64,000 bases of DNA from Aquabacterium sp. OR-4 (GCF_025290835.2 NZ_JAOCQD020000001.1:1674001-1738000); one strand, 5' to 3'. Shown: positions 32,534-41,500, counted from the stretch's first letter. Numbers and translations are program-made. The notes: generated from the letters alone by a model not told the origin.

Positions 32534-33724
32534 TCAGCGCTGGCCGACAGGCGCGCGGGCCGCGTCGCCCGGGGCCTTGAAGCGCACCTGCACCGAGGTG
32601 CCGCCGCCGCTGCGTGCCTGCACCGTCAGCTCGCCGCGCAGCGAGCGGCTGAGCCCCGTTGCGATGCGCATGCCCAGCCGATCGCCCGCGGCGCGGCCGG
32701 CATCGGCGGCGTGGGGCGCCGCCGTGGCGGCAGATTTGGTTGCCGCCGCCGTGGCGGCGGGGTGGGCTGCCGCCGCCGTGGCGGCGGGCTCGAAGCCCGC
32801 GCCCGGGCCGCAACCGTCGTCGTCCACGCACAGCAGGGCCTGGCCGTCGGGCTGCTCGCTGAGATGCACCCACAGCCGGCCGCTGTCGCGTTCGCCGAAG
32901 GCATGCTTGGCGGCGTTGGTCAGCAGCTCCATCACCAGCAGGCACAGGTTGAGCTTGGGTTCGACCCCCAGCGGCAGCGGCTGCGCGTTGACCTCCAGCA
33001 CCAGGCCCGGCCGGCCCAGGCCCTTGACCAGATCGGCGCACAGCCCGGGCAGCAGGGCCTGGATGGGCGCCACCAGGGTGTCGGGGTCGTGCAGCTGGCG
33101 GTGCAGGCGCGACAGCATGTCGAAGCGGCGGCGCGCGTCGCCCACCGCGTCGCGCGCCTGCGGCAGGTGGCTCAGCCGGCGCTCCTGGTCGGCCAGCACC
33201 GCGCCCATCAGCATCAGGTTGTTGGCCACGCGGTGCTGCAGCTCCTGGAACAGCACGGTGCGCTCGGCCAGCAGCTCGTCGGTGCGCCGCTGCAGCGTGG
33301 CCAGGCGGGTGTGGGCGGTGAGCATCAGGTCGATGACCACGATGTCGACGACGCAGATGCCGACGAAGAAGGCCACCGCCACGCCGCTGGAGCCGGTGAG
33401 CGCAAAGCTGCCGTGCGGCGGGATGAACCAGTACCAGGCCGACAGCACCGACAGCACCGCGCTCACCACCGCCGGCCCGCGGCCGCAGAAGAAGGTGGAG
33501 AGCACGATGGCCGGAAAAAACGTCAGGAACGGAAAGCCCGCCGCCAGGTAGCCGTCGACCGCAAAGCGCGCCCACAGCGCCAGGCCGGTGAGCGCCAGCG
33601 CCACGCCATGGGCCGCCAGCGGCCGCCCGCGCAGCAGCACGGCGGCGCGCAACATGCGGCCGATCCACCCCACGGGTGCGTTCGGAGGTTCGGCGGCGGC
33701 TGGGGACGATGAGGCGGTGGACAT
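32534..33724 (-). CDS. Membrane histidine kinase, HisKA_2 type
   Basis: The 396-residue protein has an N-terminal transmembrane part of the DUF4118/KdpD-like type (about residues 30-140, with FPAIVLSTFFCGRGPAV and SAWYWFIPP). The phosphoacceptor helix follows with His164 in LFQELQHRVANNL, the HisKA_2/HWE pattern. The ATPase domain has N box MELLTNAAKHAFG and G1 VDDDGCGPG. A 27-bp tandem repeat adds about 30 Ala-rich residues before the G2 box. No response regulator is adjacent. It is divergent from the AI-2E fusion gene. Confidence 0.85.
   Translation of the reverse strand: MSTASSSPAAAEPPNAPVGWIGRMLRAAVLLRGRPLAAHGVALALTGLALWARFAVDGYLAAGFPFLTFFPAIVLSTFFCGRGPAVVSAVLSVLSAWYWFIPPHGSFALTGSSGVAVAFFVGICVVDIVVIDLMLTAHTRLATLQRRTDELLAERTVLFQELQHRVANNLMLMGAVLADQERRLSHLPQARDAVGDARRRFDMLSRLHRQLHDPDTLVAPIQALLPGLCADLVKGLGRPGLVLEVNAQPLPLGVEPKLNLCLLVMELLTNAAKHAFGERDSGRLWVHLSEQPDGQALLCVDDDGCGPGAGFEPAATAAAAHPAATAAATKSAATAAPHAADAGRAAGDRLGMRIATGLSRSLRGELTVQARSGGGTSVQVRFKAPGDAARAPVGQR
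32710..32790. repeat. 27-bp palindromic tandem repeat, three units
   Basis: GCCGCCGTGGCGGC occurs at 32,718, 32,745 and 32,772, an exact 27-bp period. Each unit is a 6-bp inverted repeat around GT. It is in frame within the kinase ATPase domain and encodes nine-residue Ala/Thr-rich units between the G1 and G2 boxes. Confidence 0.9.
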
Positions 33725-33810
33725 GGACTCGGTACGGCAATCCGGTCGGCAGCGATGGGCTGGCGCGCGCTGCGCAGTTTAGACACTGCCGCGGGCCCGG
33801 CCCGGGCGCC

Positions 33811-33840
33811 GTCCTACACACCAACGCGCGGCCGGCCGAT
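33811..33840 (+). promoter_or_regulatory. Shared upstream element of the AI-2E fusion gene
   Basis: GTCCTACAC (33,811-33,819), 14 bp, then GGCCGAT (33,834-33,840). The same two blocks with identical spacing occur at 39,993-40,025 before the BON lipoprotein gene. The 23-bp start-to-start distance fits -35/-10 spacing of an alternative sigma factor. Identity of the factor is unknown. Confidence 0.45.
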
Positions 33841-33923
33841 CGCCGGTGCCGGGCGCGCGCGATGCAATGGCCCACAGCGGTGACAGCAGCCGCCAGCCCA
33901 CCCGCCGTACTGCCACCGCCAAC

Positions 33924-36473
33924 ATGACCGACGCCCGCCCCGCCCTTGCGCCGCCTGCTGCCCTGGCCCCCGCAACCGCACCCGCACCCGCATCCGAGCC
34001 TGGGGCGGCGCAGGCGGCGGCCACCGGCGCAGCGCTGGTCGAGCCGCTGCAGCGCCCGCGCTGGAACGCCGGCGCCCTGCTGGCCACGCTGGCCATCGGC
34101 GCGGTGCTGTATGTGGGCCAGGCGATCCTCGTGCCGCTGGCGCTGGCCACGCTGCTGGCCTTTGTGCTCGACCCGCTGGTGGGCTGGCTGCGCCGCGTGG
34201 GCCTGCCGCGCACCCCGGCCGTGGTGGCGGTGATGCTGGCCACCGTGCTGGTGCTGGGCGCCACCTCGTTTTTCGTGGCCGGCCAGGTGGCCCATCTGGC
34301 CAAGAACCTGCCCACCTACCAGTCGACCGTGCAGAGCAAGCTGCGCGCGCTGCGCGAGCAGCTGGCCAGCTCCTCAGGCAGCTTCGACGCCACCTCGCGC
34401 ATGCTCGACGCGCTGGGCGGCGAGCTCGACGCCGCGCGGCGCGAGCTGGCCGGCCCCAGCACCGAGACGCCGCCGATCCGCGTGGCCATGGGCAGCGAGC
34501 CGCGCAGCGCATTGCAGGCGCTGGGCGATCTGGTCGAGCCGCTGCTGGGCCCGCTGGGCACGGCCGGCGCGGTGCTGCTGTTTCTGCTGTTCGTGCTGAT
34601 CGAGCGCCACGACATGCGCGACCGCCTGCTGCGCCTGACCGGCGGCGACCTGCACCGCAGCACCGACGCGCTGGGCGAGGCCGGCCAGCGCGTCAGCCGC
34701 TACCTCACGATGCAGCTGCTGGTGAACCTGAGCTACGGCCTGCCGCTGGGCCTGGGCCTGTGGCTGATCGGCGTGCCCGGCGCACCGCTGTGGGGGCTGC
34801 TGGGCGCGCTGCTGCGCTTCGTGCCCTATGTCGGGCCGCTGGTGGCGGCGGTGTTTCCGCTGACGCTGGCCTTCGCCGTCGACCCCGGCTGGCAGATGGT
34901 GCTGTGGACGCTGGCGTTGGTGGCCACGCTCGAGCTGATCATCAACAACCTGGTCGAGCCCTGGCTGTACGGCGCCAGCACCGGCCTGTCGGCCCTGGCC
35001 ATCGTCGTCTCGGCCATGTTCTGGACTCTGCTGTGGGGCCCGGTGGGCCTGATCCTGGCCACGCCGCTGACCGTGTGCCTGGCGGTGCTGGGCCGCCATG
35101 TCACGCAGCTGGCCTGGCTGGATGTGCTGCTGGGCAGCGAGCCGGTGTTCGACCAGCCCACCCGCCTGTACCAGCGCCTGCTGGCCGGCGATGTGGAAGA
35201 GGCCATCGAGATGTGCGAGGCCCAGGCCCGCACCGACGGCCTGCTGGCCTGCTACAGCGGCACCGCCGTGCCGGCCATGGCCCTGGCCGCGCGCGAGCAC
35301 AGCCGCGCCGCCAGCGCCGAGCACCGCCACCGGGTCAGCACCGGCATGAGCACCCTGCTGCGCAGCCTGCGCGACGAACTGCCACCGCCCGACGACGCCG
35401 CGGCCGAGCGCCCCGGCGGCCGCAACGCCAGCGCCGCCGGTGCCGGCACGCCGCCAGGCCGCCGCGCGCGCGTGCTGTGCGTTGGCGCCCGCTGGGAGGT
35501 CGACACCCTGGCCGCCGAGATGCTGGCCCATGCGCTGGCCCACCAGGGCGTGGCCACCCGGCTGGCCCCGGCCGCCGCCGTCAGTGCCGACCATCTGCAG
35601 ACGCTGGATCTGCAGGGCATCGAGGTGCTGTGCCTGTCGGTCTTCAGCAGCACGCCCGAGGCCCAGCTGCGCTACATCGCCCGCCGCCTCAAGCGCCGCG
35701 CCCCGGGCCTGCGCCTGCTGGTGGGGCTGTGGAACGCCCCGCCGCAGCTGCTGCAGCCCGATGGTGCCGAGCGCCTGGGCGTGGATGCCGTGGCGCGCAC
35801 CCTCAGCGAGCTGGTGCAGCGCCTGCAGACCTGGCTGAGCCAGCCCGCCAGCGGCCCTGCCGCGCCACCAACGGCGCCACCGCAAGAGCGCCAGCGCGTG
35901 CAGGCCCTGCGCGACAGCGGCGCACTGGCGCCGGCCCGGCGCGCCCTGCTCGACCGCGCCGCGCTGCGCGCCGCCGATGTGCTGGCCGCGCCGATGGCCA
36001 TGGTCACGCTGGTCGACGCCGACGACGCGCTGTGGCAGGGCGCTGCCGGGCTCGACCTGCATGCCCCCGACCTGCCGCGCCGCCAGCCGCGCCAGGCCAC
36101 GCTGTGCCATCAGGTGGTGCTGGACGGTGCGGCGCTGTTCGTGCCCGACATCGAACGCGACCCGCGCTTTGCCGCCCATGCTTCGCGCCAGGCCCTGGGC
36201 CTGCGCAGCTATGCCGGCGCGCCGCTGCTCAACGCCGAGGGCCTGGCCATCGGCACGCTGTGCGTGGTCGACACCGTGCCGCGGGCGCTGAGCGAGGCCG
36301 AACAGGCCCTGCTGCAGACCATGGCCCGCTCGCTGATGCTGCAGCTGGCACGCTTGGCGCGCTTGTCGCAGGCCCCGCCCTCGGCGGCTGCCGACCGGGC
36401 AGCCGACACCGCCCACGACGCCGCCACCGCCCGCGATGGCCTGGGCCCGCTGGGCGCGGTGCCGGCCGCATGA
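33924..36473 (+). CDS. AI-2E-type permease fused to B12-binding-like and GAF domains
   Basis: I use ATG 33924 (MTDARPALAPP), 849 residues; ATG 33846 is the upstream alternative. Residues about 55-400 are a multi-pass AI-2E/PerM-family permease, with AGAVLLFLLFVLIERHDMRDR, VNLSYGLPLGLGLWLIGVPGAPLWGLL and the FVPYVGPLV loop. About 513-640 is an alpha/beta domain resembling a cobalamin-binding fold (GIEVLCLSVFSST, LRLLVGLWN) without the cobalamin DxHxxG motif. About 660-810 is a GAF domain (RRALLDRAALRAADVLAAPMA, TLCHQVVLDGAALFVPDI, SYAGAPLLNAEGLAIGTLCVVD). Coupled to the YihY gene by ATGA overlap. Confidence 0.85.
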   Translation: MTDARPALAPPAALAPATAPAPASEPGAAQAAATGAALVEPLQRPRWNAGALLATLAIGAVLYVGQAILVPLALATLLAFVLDPLVGWLRRVGLPRTPAVVAVMLATVLVLGATSFFVAGQVAHLAKNLPTYQSTVQSKLRALREQLASSSGSFDATSRMLDALGGELDAARRELAGPSTETPPIRVAMGSEPRSALQALGDLVEPLLGPLGTAGAVLLFLLFVLIERHDMRDRLLRLTGGDLHRSTDALGEAGQRVSRYLTMQLLVNLSYGLPLGLGLWLIGVPGAPLWGLLGALLRFVPYVGPLVAAVFPLTLAFAVDPGWQMVLWTLALVATLELIINNLVEPWLYGASTGLSALAIVVSAMFWTLLWGPVGLILATPLTVCLAVLGRHVTQLAWLDVLLGSEPVFDQPTRLYQRLLAGDVEEAIEMCEAQARTDGLLACYSGTAVPAMALAAREHSRAASAEHRHRVSTGMSTLLRSLRDELPPPDDAAAERPGGRNASAAGAGTPPGRRARVLCVGARWEVDTLAAEMLAHALAHQGVATRLAPAAAVSADHLQTLDLQGIEVLCLSVFSSTPEAQLRYIARRLKRRAPGLRLLVGLWNAPPQLLQPDGAERLGVDAVARTLSELVQRLQTWLSQPASGPAAPPTAPPQERQRVQALRDSGALAPARRALLDRAALRAADVLAAPMAMVTLVDADDALWQGAAGLDLHAPDLPRRQPRQATLCHQVVLDGAALFVPDIERDPRFAAHASRQALGLRSYAGAPLLNAEGLAIGTLCVVDTVPRALSEAEQALLQTMARSLMLQLARLARLSQAPPSAAADRAADTAHDAATARDGLGPLGAVPAA

Positions 36474-37537
36474 GCACCGCTGCCCGCCCGCCCGGCACCC
36501 CGCCGCCGGCGCCAGCGACCCGCCCGCCGCGCCCGCGCCGCGCCGCGCTGGGGCCCATCCTGCGCGCCGCGGTGCAGGGCTGGATCGACGACCGGGCCGC
36601 CAGCATGGGCGCGGCACTGGCCTACTACACGCTGTTCTCGATGGCGCCGCTGCTGCTGATCGCCATCTCGGTGGCTGGGCTGGCCTTTGGCGCCGAAGCG
36701 GCGCGCGGCGAGATCGTGCGCCAGCTGGCCGGCGTGGTTGGCCGCGAGGCCGCGCTGGCCGTGCAGGGCCTGCTCGACAGCGTGAGCCGGCCCAGCGATG
36801 GCCTGGCCGGCGCGCTGGGCGGCCTGGCGCTCACGCTGGTGGGCGCCACCACCGTGCTGGCCGAGCTGCAGGATGCGCTCGACCGCATCTGGCGCGCGCC
36901 GGGCACGCCGCGCCAGGCCTGGTGGCTGCTGTTGCGCGCCCGCCTGCTGTCCTTCGGCCTGATTTTGGGGCTGGGCTTTCTGATGATGGTGTCGATGCTG
37001 GCCAGCACCGCCATCACCGCGCTGCAGGCCTGGTCGGTGCAGTGGCGCGGCGACTGGGGCCTGGCGATGCAGGTGATGAACCTGGGGCTGAACTTCGTAT
37101 TCGTGACCGTGCTGTTCGCGATGATCTACAAGCTGATGCCGCGGGTGCGCATCGCCTGGGCCGATGTGTGGATCGGCGCGCTGGTGACCGCGCTGCTGTT
37201 CACCGTGGGCCGCCTGCTGATCGGCGCCTACCTGGCCGACAGCGCGCTGGTCTCGGGTTTCGGCGCGGCCGGATCGCTGGCCGCCATCCTGGTATGGGTG
37301 TACTACTCGGCGCAGATCTTCCTGCTGGGCGCCGAGTTCACCTGGGCCTATGCCCACCATGCCGGCTCGCGCCGCCAGGCGCCCCAGCCGGGCTTGTCGG
37401 GCTTGTCGGGCTTGTCGGGCTTGTCGGGCTTGTCGGGCTTGCCGGGCTTGCCGGCGCCGGCCCCGCATGCCAACCCGGTGCCGTCCTACAGCGCCGCGCA
37501 GCCCGCGCCGATGCAGCCGCCGGCCGCGCGCTCCTAA
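36470..37537 (+). CDS. YihY/BrkB-family inner-membrane protein
   Basis: The 355-residue protein has several transmembrane helices and the family core: AASMGAALAYYTLFSMAPLL, ELQDALDRIWRAP and AGSLAAILVWVYYSAQIFLLGAE. The family was once annotated as RNase BN, which is incorrect. The function is unsettled (envelope or lipid-related). The C-terminus carries Gly-Leu-Ser/Pro repeats absent from typical members. Start overlaps the AI-2E fusion stop. Confidence 0.9.
   Translation: MSTAARPPGTPPPAPATRPPRPRRAALGPILRAAVQGWIDDRAASMGAALAYYTLFSMAPLLLIAISVAGLAFGAEAARGEIVRQLAGVVGREAALAVQGLLDSVSRPSDGLAGALGGLALTLVGATTVLAELQDALDRIWRAPGTPRQAWWLLLRARLLSFGLILGLGFLMMVSMLASTAITALQAWSVQWRGDWGLAMQVMNLGLNFVFVTVLFAMIYKLMPRVRIAWADVWIGALVTALLFTVGRLLIGAYLADSALVSGFGAAGSLAAILVWVYYSAQIFLLGAEFTWAYAHHAGSRRQAPQPGLSGLSGLSGLSGLSGLPGLPAPAPHANPVPSYSAAQPAPMQPPAARS
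37390..37452. repeat. 9-bp tandem repeat, seven units
   Basis: Five GGGCTTGTC units followed by two GGGCTTGCC units, in frame, encode Gly-Leu-Ser x5 and Gly-Leu-Pro x2 in the YihY C-terminal tail. Copy number can change by slippage without frameshift. Confidence 0.95.
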
Positions 37538-37614
37538 GCTGAACCCAGCACCGACACCCCAGCCCCGCCGGGCCCCGGTCGGCCCCGCCACCCGCACCGC
37601 AAAGGACATCCACC

Positions 37615-37791
37615 ATGATCAAGTGGGCCCTCATCTTCGCCGCCATCTCCCTGGTCGCCGGCCTGCTCGGCTTCAGCGGCGTGGCCGCCGGCGCGGCCGG
37701 CATCGCCAAGCTGCTGTTCGTGCTGTGCCTGGTGATCTTTCTGGTGCTCATTGCACTGGCCGTGATGGGCGTGGGCGCCCTGCGGCGCTGA
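37615..37791 (+). CDS. DUF1328 small membrane protein
   Basis: The 58-residue protein has two hydrophobic helices joined by the conserved [17 protein letters not shown] block of the DUF1328/YtjA family. Members are stress-associated inner-membrane proteins without known activity. AAAGGA lies upstream of the ATG. A paralogue is at 45,288. Confidence 0.88.
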   Translation: MIKWALIFAAISLVAGLLGFSGVAAGAAGIAKLLFVLCLVIFLVLIALAVMGVGALRR

Positions 37792-37925
37792 TCCGGGCCC
37801 AACACCTCGCCGGCGCAGGCCGGCCGCAATCCTTCACCCGGCCTGGCGGGGGCGGCATACCCGCCCACCCCAGCCCACCCCAGCCCGACCCAGCAACCCA
37901 CCCCAGCCAACCCGGAGAGCCAGCC

Positions 37926-38507
37926 ATGCCCGCCAAGCCCACCCCGATCCAGCGCGCCCAGCCGCGCAGCAACCCGCCCGCGCCCGAGCATGTGCTCGCG
38001 CTCGACCAGGCGGCGCTGGACGCCGCCCGCAAGAACCTCGACGAAGGCGCGGTCACGCCCGGCTACGGCCCCTGGCGCGACAGCATCGTCAAGCTGCTCA
38101 ACGACGCGCTGGCCACCGAGCTGGTGTGCGTGCTGCGCTACAAGCGCCACCACTTCACCGCGCATGGCATGGCCTCGCCGGCCATCGCCGCCGAGTTTCT
38201 GGTGCATGCCAACGAAGAGGCGGCCCATGCCGACAAACTGGCCGAGCGCATCGTGCAGCTCGGTGGCGAGCCCGACTTCTCGCCGGCCACGCTGCTAGAG
38301 CGCAGCCATGCCGACTACGACGACTCCGACGAGCTGATGGCCATGGTGCGCGCCAACCTGGTGGCCGAGCGGGTGGCGGTGGAAAGCTACCGCCAGATGA
38401 TCGCGCTGATCGGCGACAAGGACCCCGGCACCCGCCGCCTGCTCGAAGGCATCCTCATCGACGAGGAAGAGCACGCCGACGAGCTGGCCGACCTGCTCGA
38501 AGAGTGA
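37926..38507 (+). CDS. Ferritin-like (bacterioferritin-type) protein
   Basis: The product has 193 residues from ATG 37926. It is a four-helix bundle with diiron ligands in order: Glu of ALATELVCVLRYKRHH, EEAAHADKLAERI with the ExxH pair, Glu in NLVAERVAVESY, and EEEHADELADLL with the second ExxH pair. An N-terminal Pro-rich extension of about 25 residues precedes it. It probably oxidises and stores iron or protects against peroxide. A Met haem ligand was not assigned. The next gene starts within its stop. Confidence 0.85.
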   Translation: MPAKPTPIQRAQPRSNPPAPEHVLALDQAALDAARKNLDEGAVTPGYGPWRDSIVKLLNDALATELVCVLRYKRHHFTAHGMASPAIAAEFLVHANEEAAHADKLAERIVQLGGEPDFSPATLLERSHADYDDSDELMAMVRANLVAERVAVESYRQMIALIGDKDPGTRRLLEGILIDEEEHADELADLLEE

Positions 38508-39943
38508 GCGCCCGGCCCGCGGTCTTCGGCCTGGCGGCCGCCGGGCTGGCGCTGGCCGCCGGGCTGCAGTCGGGCTGTGCCATCGGCGCGCTGCGCAGCG
38601 ACGAGGCCGCCCAGGCCGCCGCCGCCGTGCCGGCCCGGGTGTCGGCCAGCGCGGTGGCCCGCGCGGTGGACGTGACCGGCCGCCGCGGCCGCCTGAGCGC
38701 CGCGCAGCGCGAGGCGCTGATCCAGCGCATCGGCGCGCAGGGCGGCGCCAACCAGCTCAACCGCCACCTGCTGGCGATGGCCTCGTTCGACGAGGTCGAC
38801 CTGTTCGCGCACAACCAGACCACCCTGCTGATCGACGGGCCCAGCACCTTTGCGGCCATGTTCGCGGCCATCGAGCAGGCCCGCCAGAGCGTGCTGCTGC
38901 AAAGCTACATCATCGAAGACGCCGCCATCTCGCAGCGCCTGGCCGAGCTGCTGGCACGCAAGCGCGCCCAAGGCGTGGCGGTGGCCGTGCTCTACGACGA
39001 CCTGGGATCGATCGGCACGCCGCGGCAGTTCTTGCAGGCCCTGCAGGCGGCCGGCGTGCCCACCTGCGCCTTCAACCCGGTGAGCCCGTTCAAGCGGCCC
39101 GGCTACTGGGGCATCTCGCACCGCGACCACCGCAAGATCCTCACGGTGGACCGCGGCACCGGCTTCACCGGCGGCATCAACATCAGCGCCGTGTATGCCT
39201 CGGGCTCGTTCGGCCGCGCCCGCCTGCGCACCGCCAGCGATGCCCAGCGCAGCGGCTGGCGCGACACCCAGGTGCGCCTGCAGGGCCCGGCCGTGGCGGC
39301 GCTGGAGGATGTGATGCGCAAGACCTGGGCCGACCAGGGCTGCCGCACGCCGCTGCCGGCCCCGGCCAGCGCGCCGGCACTGGCGCCGGCCGCCGCCGAC
39401 GTGGTGCGCATCGTGCCCTCGGGCCCCGACGACGCCGACAGCCGCATCTACGCGATGCTGCTCAATGCCATCGACACCGCCAGCCGCAGCGTGCAGCTGA
39501 CGATGGCCTATTTCGCCCCCGGCCAGGAGATGGTGGACGCGCTGTGCGACGCCGCGCGCCGCGGCGTCGACGTGCGCCTGATCCTGCCTTCGATCAGTGA
39601 CTTCGCGCCGGTTCTGCACGCCGGGCGCAGCCACTACCAGCGCCTGCTCGAGGCCGGCGTGCGCCTGTACGAGCTGGACGACGCGGTGCTGCATGCCAAG
39701 ACCGCGGTGATCGACGGCGTGGTGTCCACCGTGGGTTCCAGCAACATGGACTGGCGCAGCTTCGTGGCCAACAACGAGGTCAATGCGGTGGTCTTCGGCG
39801 AGAACTTCGGCAGCGCCATGGACACGGTGTTCCAGAACGACCTGCGCCGCTCCACCGAGATCACGCCGGCGCTGTGGGCACAGCGCCCGCTGGCGCAGCG
39901 GGCCAAGGAATCGCTGGCGCGCTTGTTCGAGCGCCTGTGGTGA
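38504..39943 (+). CDS. cls: Cardiolipin synthase, PLD family
   Basis: GTG start overlapping the ferritin stop, 479 residues. An N-terminal hydrophobic segment ends in GLQSGCA, a possible lipobox. Two HKD motifs are present: SHRDHRKILTVDRGTGFTGG, which keeps His and Lys, and LHAKTAVIDGVVSTVGSSN. The order and length fit ClsA/ClsB-type enzymes that join phosphatidylglycerol units to make cardiolipin at the inner membrane. Coupling to a ferritin-like gene is unusual and suggests a shared stress response. Confidence 0.85.
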   Translation: MSARPAVFGLAAAGLALAAGLQSGCAIGALRSDEAAQAAAAVPARVSASAVARAVDVTGRRGRLSAAQREALIQRIGAQGGANQLNRHLLAMASFDEVDLFAHNQTTLLIDGPSTFAAMFAAIEQARQSVLLQSYIIEDAAISQRLAELLARKRAQGVAVAVLYDDLGSIGTPRQFLQALQAAGVPTCAFNPVSPFKRPGYWGISHRDHRKILTVDRGTGFTGGINISAVYASGSFGRARLRTASDAQRSGWRDTQVRLQGPAVAALEDVMRKTWADQGCRTPLPAPASAPALAPAAADVVRIVPSGPDDADSRIYAMLLNAIDTASRSVQLTMAYFAPGQEMVDALCDAARRGVDVRLILPSISDFAPVLHAGRSHYQRLLEAGVRLYELDDAVLHAKTAVIDGVVSTVGSSNMDWRSFVANNEVNAVVFGENFGSAMDTVFQNDLRRSTEITPALWAQRPLAQRAKESLARLFERLW

Positions 39944-39992
39944 GGGTGCGGCGGCGGCCGCCGCCTGCCGGCCGGCAGGGTGCAGGGGGCCT

Positions 39993-40060
39993 GTCCTACA
40001 CGCAGCCGTCGGGTTGGCCGATGCCCGGCCCGCGGCCCGAAACCTAGAGTTGATTCATCG
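39993..40060 (+). promoter_or_regulatory. Shared upstream element of the BON lipoprotein gene
   Basis: GTCCTACAC (39,993-40,001), 14 bp, GGCCGATGCC (40,016-40,025), then CCTAGAGTT (40,043-40,051) and ATTCATCG. Blocks one and two match the AI-2E upstream element; blocks two to four match 45,181-45,221. The gap 39,944-40,187 contains no gene. Confidence 0.5.
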
Positions 40061-40187
40061 GATGCAGCCGACGCCAGAACACCACAACGGCAGCTGCCCC
40101 CGACCCACCGGCGCCAGGCCCACGAGCCCGGCAAAGCAACACGGCGACCCGCGCACCGCGCACGCCACAACGCACTGGAGCTTCCCC

Positions 40188-40508
40188 ATGAACACCCGCC
40201 ATGCCCTCGCCGCCATCGTCACCGCCGTGGCTGCCATCACCGTGCTGCCCGGCTGCGCCGTGACGCGCGGCCAGTCCACCGTCGGCGAGTACATCGACGA
40301 CGCCACCGTCACCACCGCGGTGCGCGCCAAGTTCGTCGAGAACCGCGAGGTCGACGCCGCCGCCATCAAGGTGGAGACGCTCAACGGCGAGGTCATGCTG
40401 TCGGGTTTTGCCAAGGACGGCACCGAGCGCATGACGGCCGAATCGCTGGCCCGCGGCGTCAAGGGCGTCAAGGCCGTGAAGAACCAGATCGTGGTGCGCG
40501 CCAGCTGA
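40188..40508 (+). CDS. BON-domain lipoprotein, OsmY-like
   Basis: The 106-residue protein has a lipoprotein signal with the lipobox near LPGC at residues 20-23. The rest is one BON domain: DDATVTTAVRAKFVEN, IKVETLNGEVMLSGF, GVKGVKAVKNQI. BON proteins bind phospholipid surfaces and are induced by osmotic or envelope stress. It lies upstream of a CsbD gene with which it is probably co-transcribed (47-nt gap). Confidence 0.88.
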   Translation: MNTRHALAAIVTAVAAITVLPGCAVTRGQSTVGEYIDDATVTTAVRAKFVENREVDAAAIKVETLNGEVMLSGFAKDGTERMTAESLARGVKGVKAVKNQIVVRAS

Positions 40509-40555
40509 GCGGCCGCCCGCAGCCACCCACCCATCCGAGCACGGAGATCATCGAC

Positions 40556-40771
40556 ATGAACTGGGACCGCATCGAAGGCCACTGGAAGCAGCTCAAGGGC
40601 AAGGTGCAGGAGCAATGGGGCCACCTCACCGATGACGATTTCGACGTCGTCGACGGCAAGCGCGAACAGCTGGCCGGCAAGATCCAGGCGCGCTACGGCG
40701 TGGCCCGCGACGAGGCCGACCGCCAGATCGACGCCTGGCAGGCCCGCAGCGACGAGCAGTGGTTCAACTGA
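40556..40771 (+). CDS. CsbD-family stress protein
   Basis: The 71-residue protein begins MNWDRIEGHWKQLKGKVQEQWG and has LAGKIQARYGVARDEADRQ, both hallmarks of the longer CsbD (YjbJ) group. Cytosolic, hydrophilic, stress-induced, with unknown biochemistry. A strong terminator follows at 40,889. Confidence 0.9.
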   Translation: MNWDRIEGHWKQLKGKVQEQWGHLTDDDFDVVDGKREQLAGKIQARYGVARDEADRQIDAWQARSDEQWFN

Positions 40772-40888
40772 GAGGCTGCCGGCGACCCGAAAGCCGGCGA
40801 CCCGACTGCCGGTGAACCAGGCGCCGGTTCGACCCTGGTGAACCCACTGGCCAACCCACCGAATACGCAGGGCGACTGCGGCTTCACG

Positions 40889-40931
40889 TCCGGCCGGGTC
40901 GGCTGCGCGCCGCCCCGGCCGGCGTCTTTTT
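40889..40931 (+). terminator. Intrinsic terminator after csbD
   Basis: TCCGGCCGGG pairs with CCCGGCCGGC around a GC-rich loop and is followed by TCTTTTT. It ends the BON-csbD unit. Confidence 0.75.
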
Positions 40932-40993
40932 GAGGCCCCGGCCCAGCGCCCGACCCGCCCACCCCGATCCGCCATCCGACTGGAGCGCACCGC

Positions 40994-41500
40994 ATGATTT
41001 CCGATGAAACGCTTGAACGCCTGGACCAGCTGCTCGATGGCGAGCGCGTGGCCATGCTCACCCGCTGGACGCCCGACGGCCTGCTGCACAGCAAGCCCAT
41101 GACCGTGCTGCAGCACGACGCCGGTGGCGCGTTCTGGTTCTATGTGCGCAGCGTCGCCGGTCAAGACGACGACGAGGTGCAGTACCGCCATGTCAACCTG
41201 GCCTTCAGCAACCCCGACAAGGGCCGCCATGTCTCGCTGGCCGGCCAGGGCCGCATCGTGCGCGACCGGGCGCTGATCGAGTCGCTGTGGACGGCGGCCG
41301 CCAAGCCCTGGTTTCCCGATGGCCCGCAGGCGCCCGAGCTGGCGCTGCTGGAGATCATCCCCACCCACGCCGAGTACTGGGACGGCCCGTCCAACGTGTT
41401 CTCGCGCGCATTGGCCATGGCCGCGTCGATTGCCGCCGGCAAGCCCATCGGCCTGGGCGAGCATGCCGAGATCGACCTGACGGCCGGCGTGCGCCCTTGA
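40994..41500 (+). CDS. PNPOx-like flavin-binding general stress protein
   Basis: The 168-residue protein resembles the general stress protein 26 branch of pyridoxamine-5'-phosphate oxidase-like proteins: VAMLTRWTPDGLLHSKPMTV, FWFYVRS, HVNLAFSNPDKGRHVSLAG and a WFPDGPQAPELALLEI block. Members bind FMN or FAD; substrates are mostly unknown. It is coupled to the AsmA gene by overlap. Confidence 0.85.
   Translation: MISDETLERLDQLLDGERVAMLTRWTPDGLLHSKPMTVLQHDAGGAFWFYVRSVAGQDDDEVQYRHVNLAFSNPDKGRHVSLAGQGRIVRDRALIESLWTAAAKPWFPDGPQAPELALLEIIPTHAEYWDGPSNVFSRALAMAASIAAGKPIGLGEHAEIDLTAGVRP

Noticed and set aside
32700..32800. CRISPR-like array
   Set aside because: The three repeats are direct in-frame 27-bp coding duplications without unique spacers; no cas genes are present.
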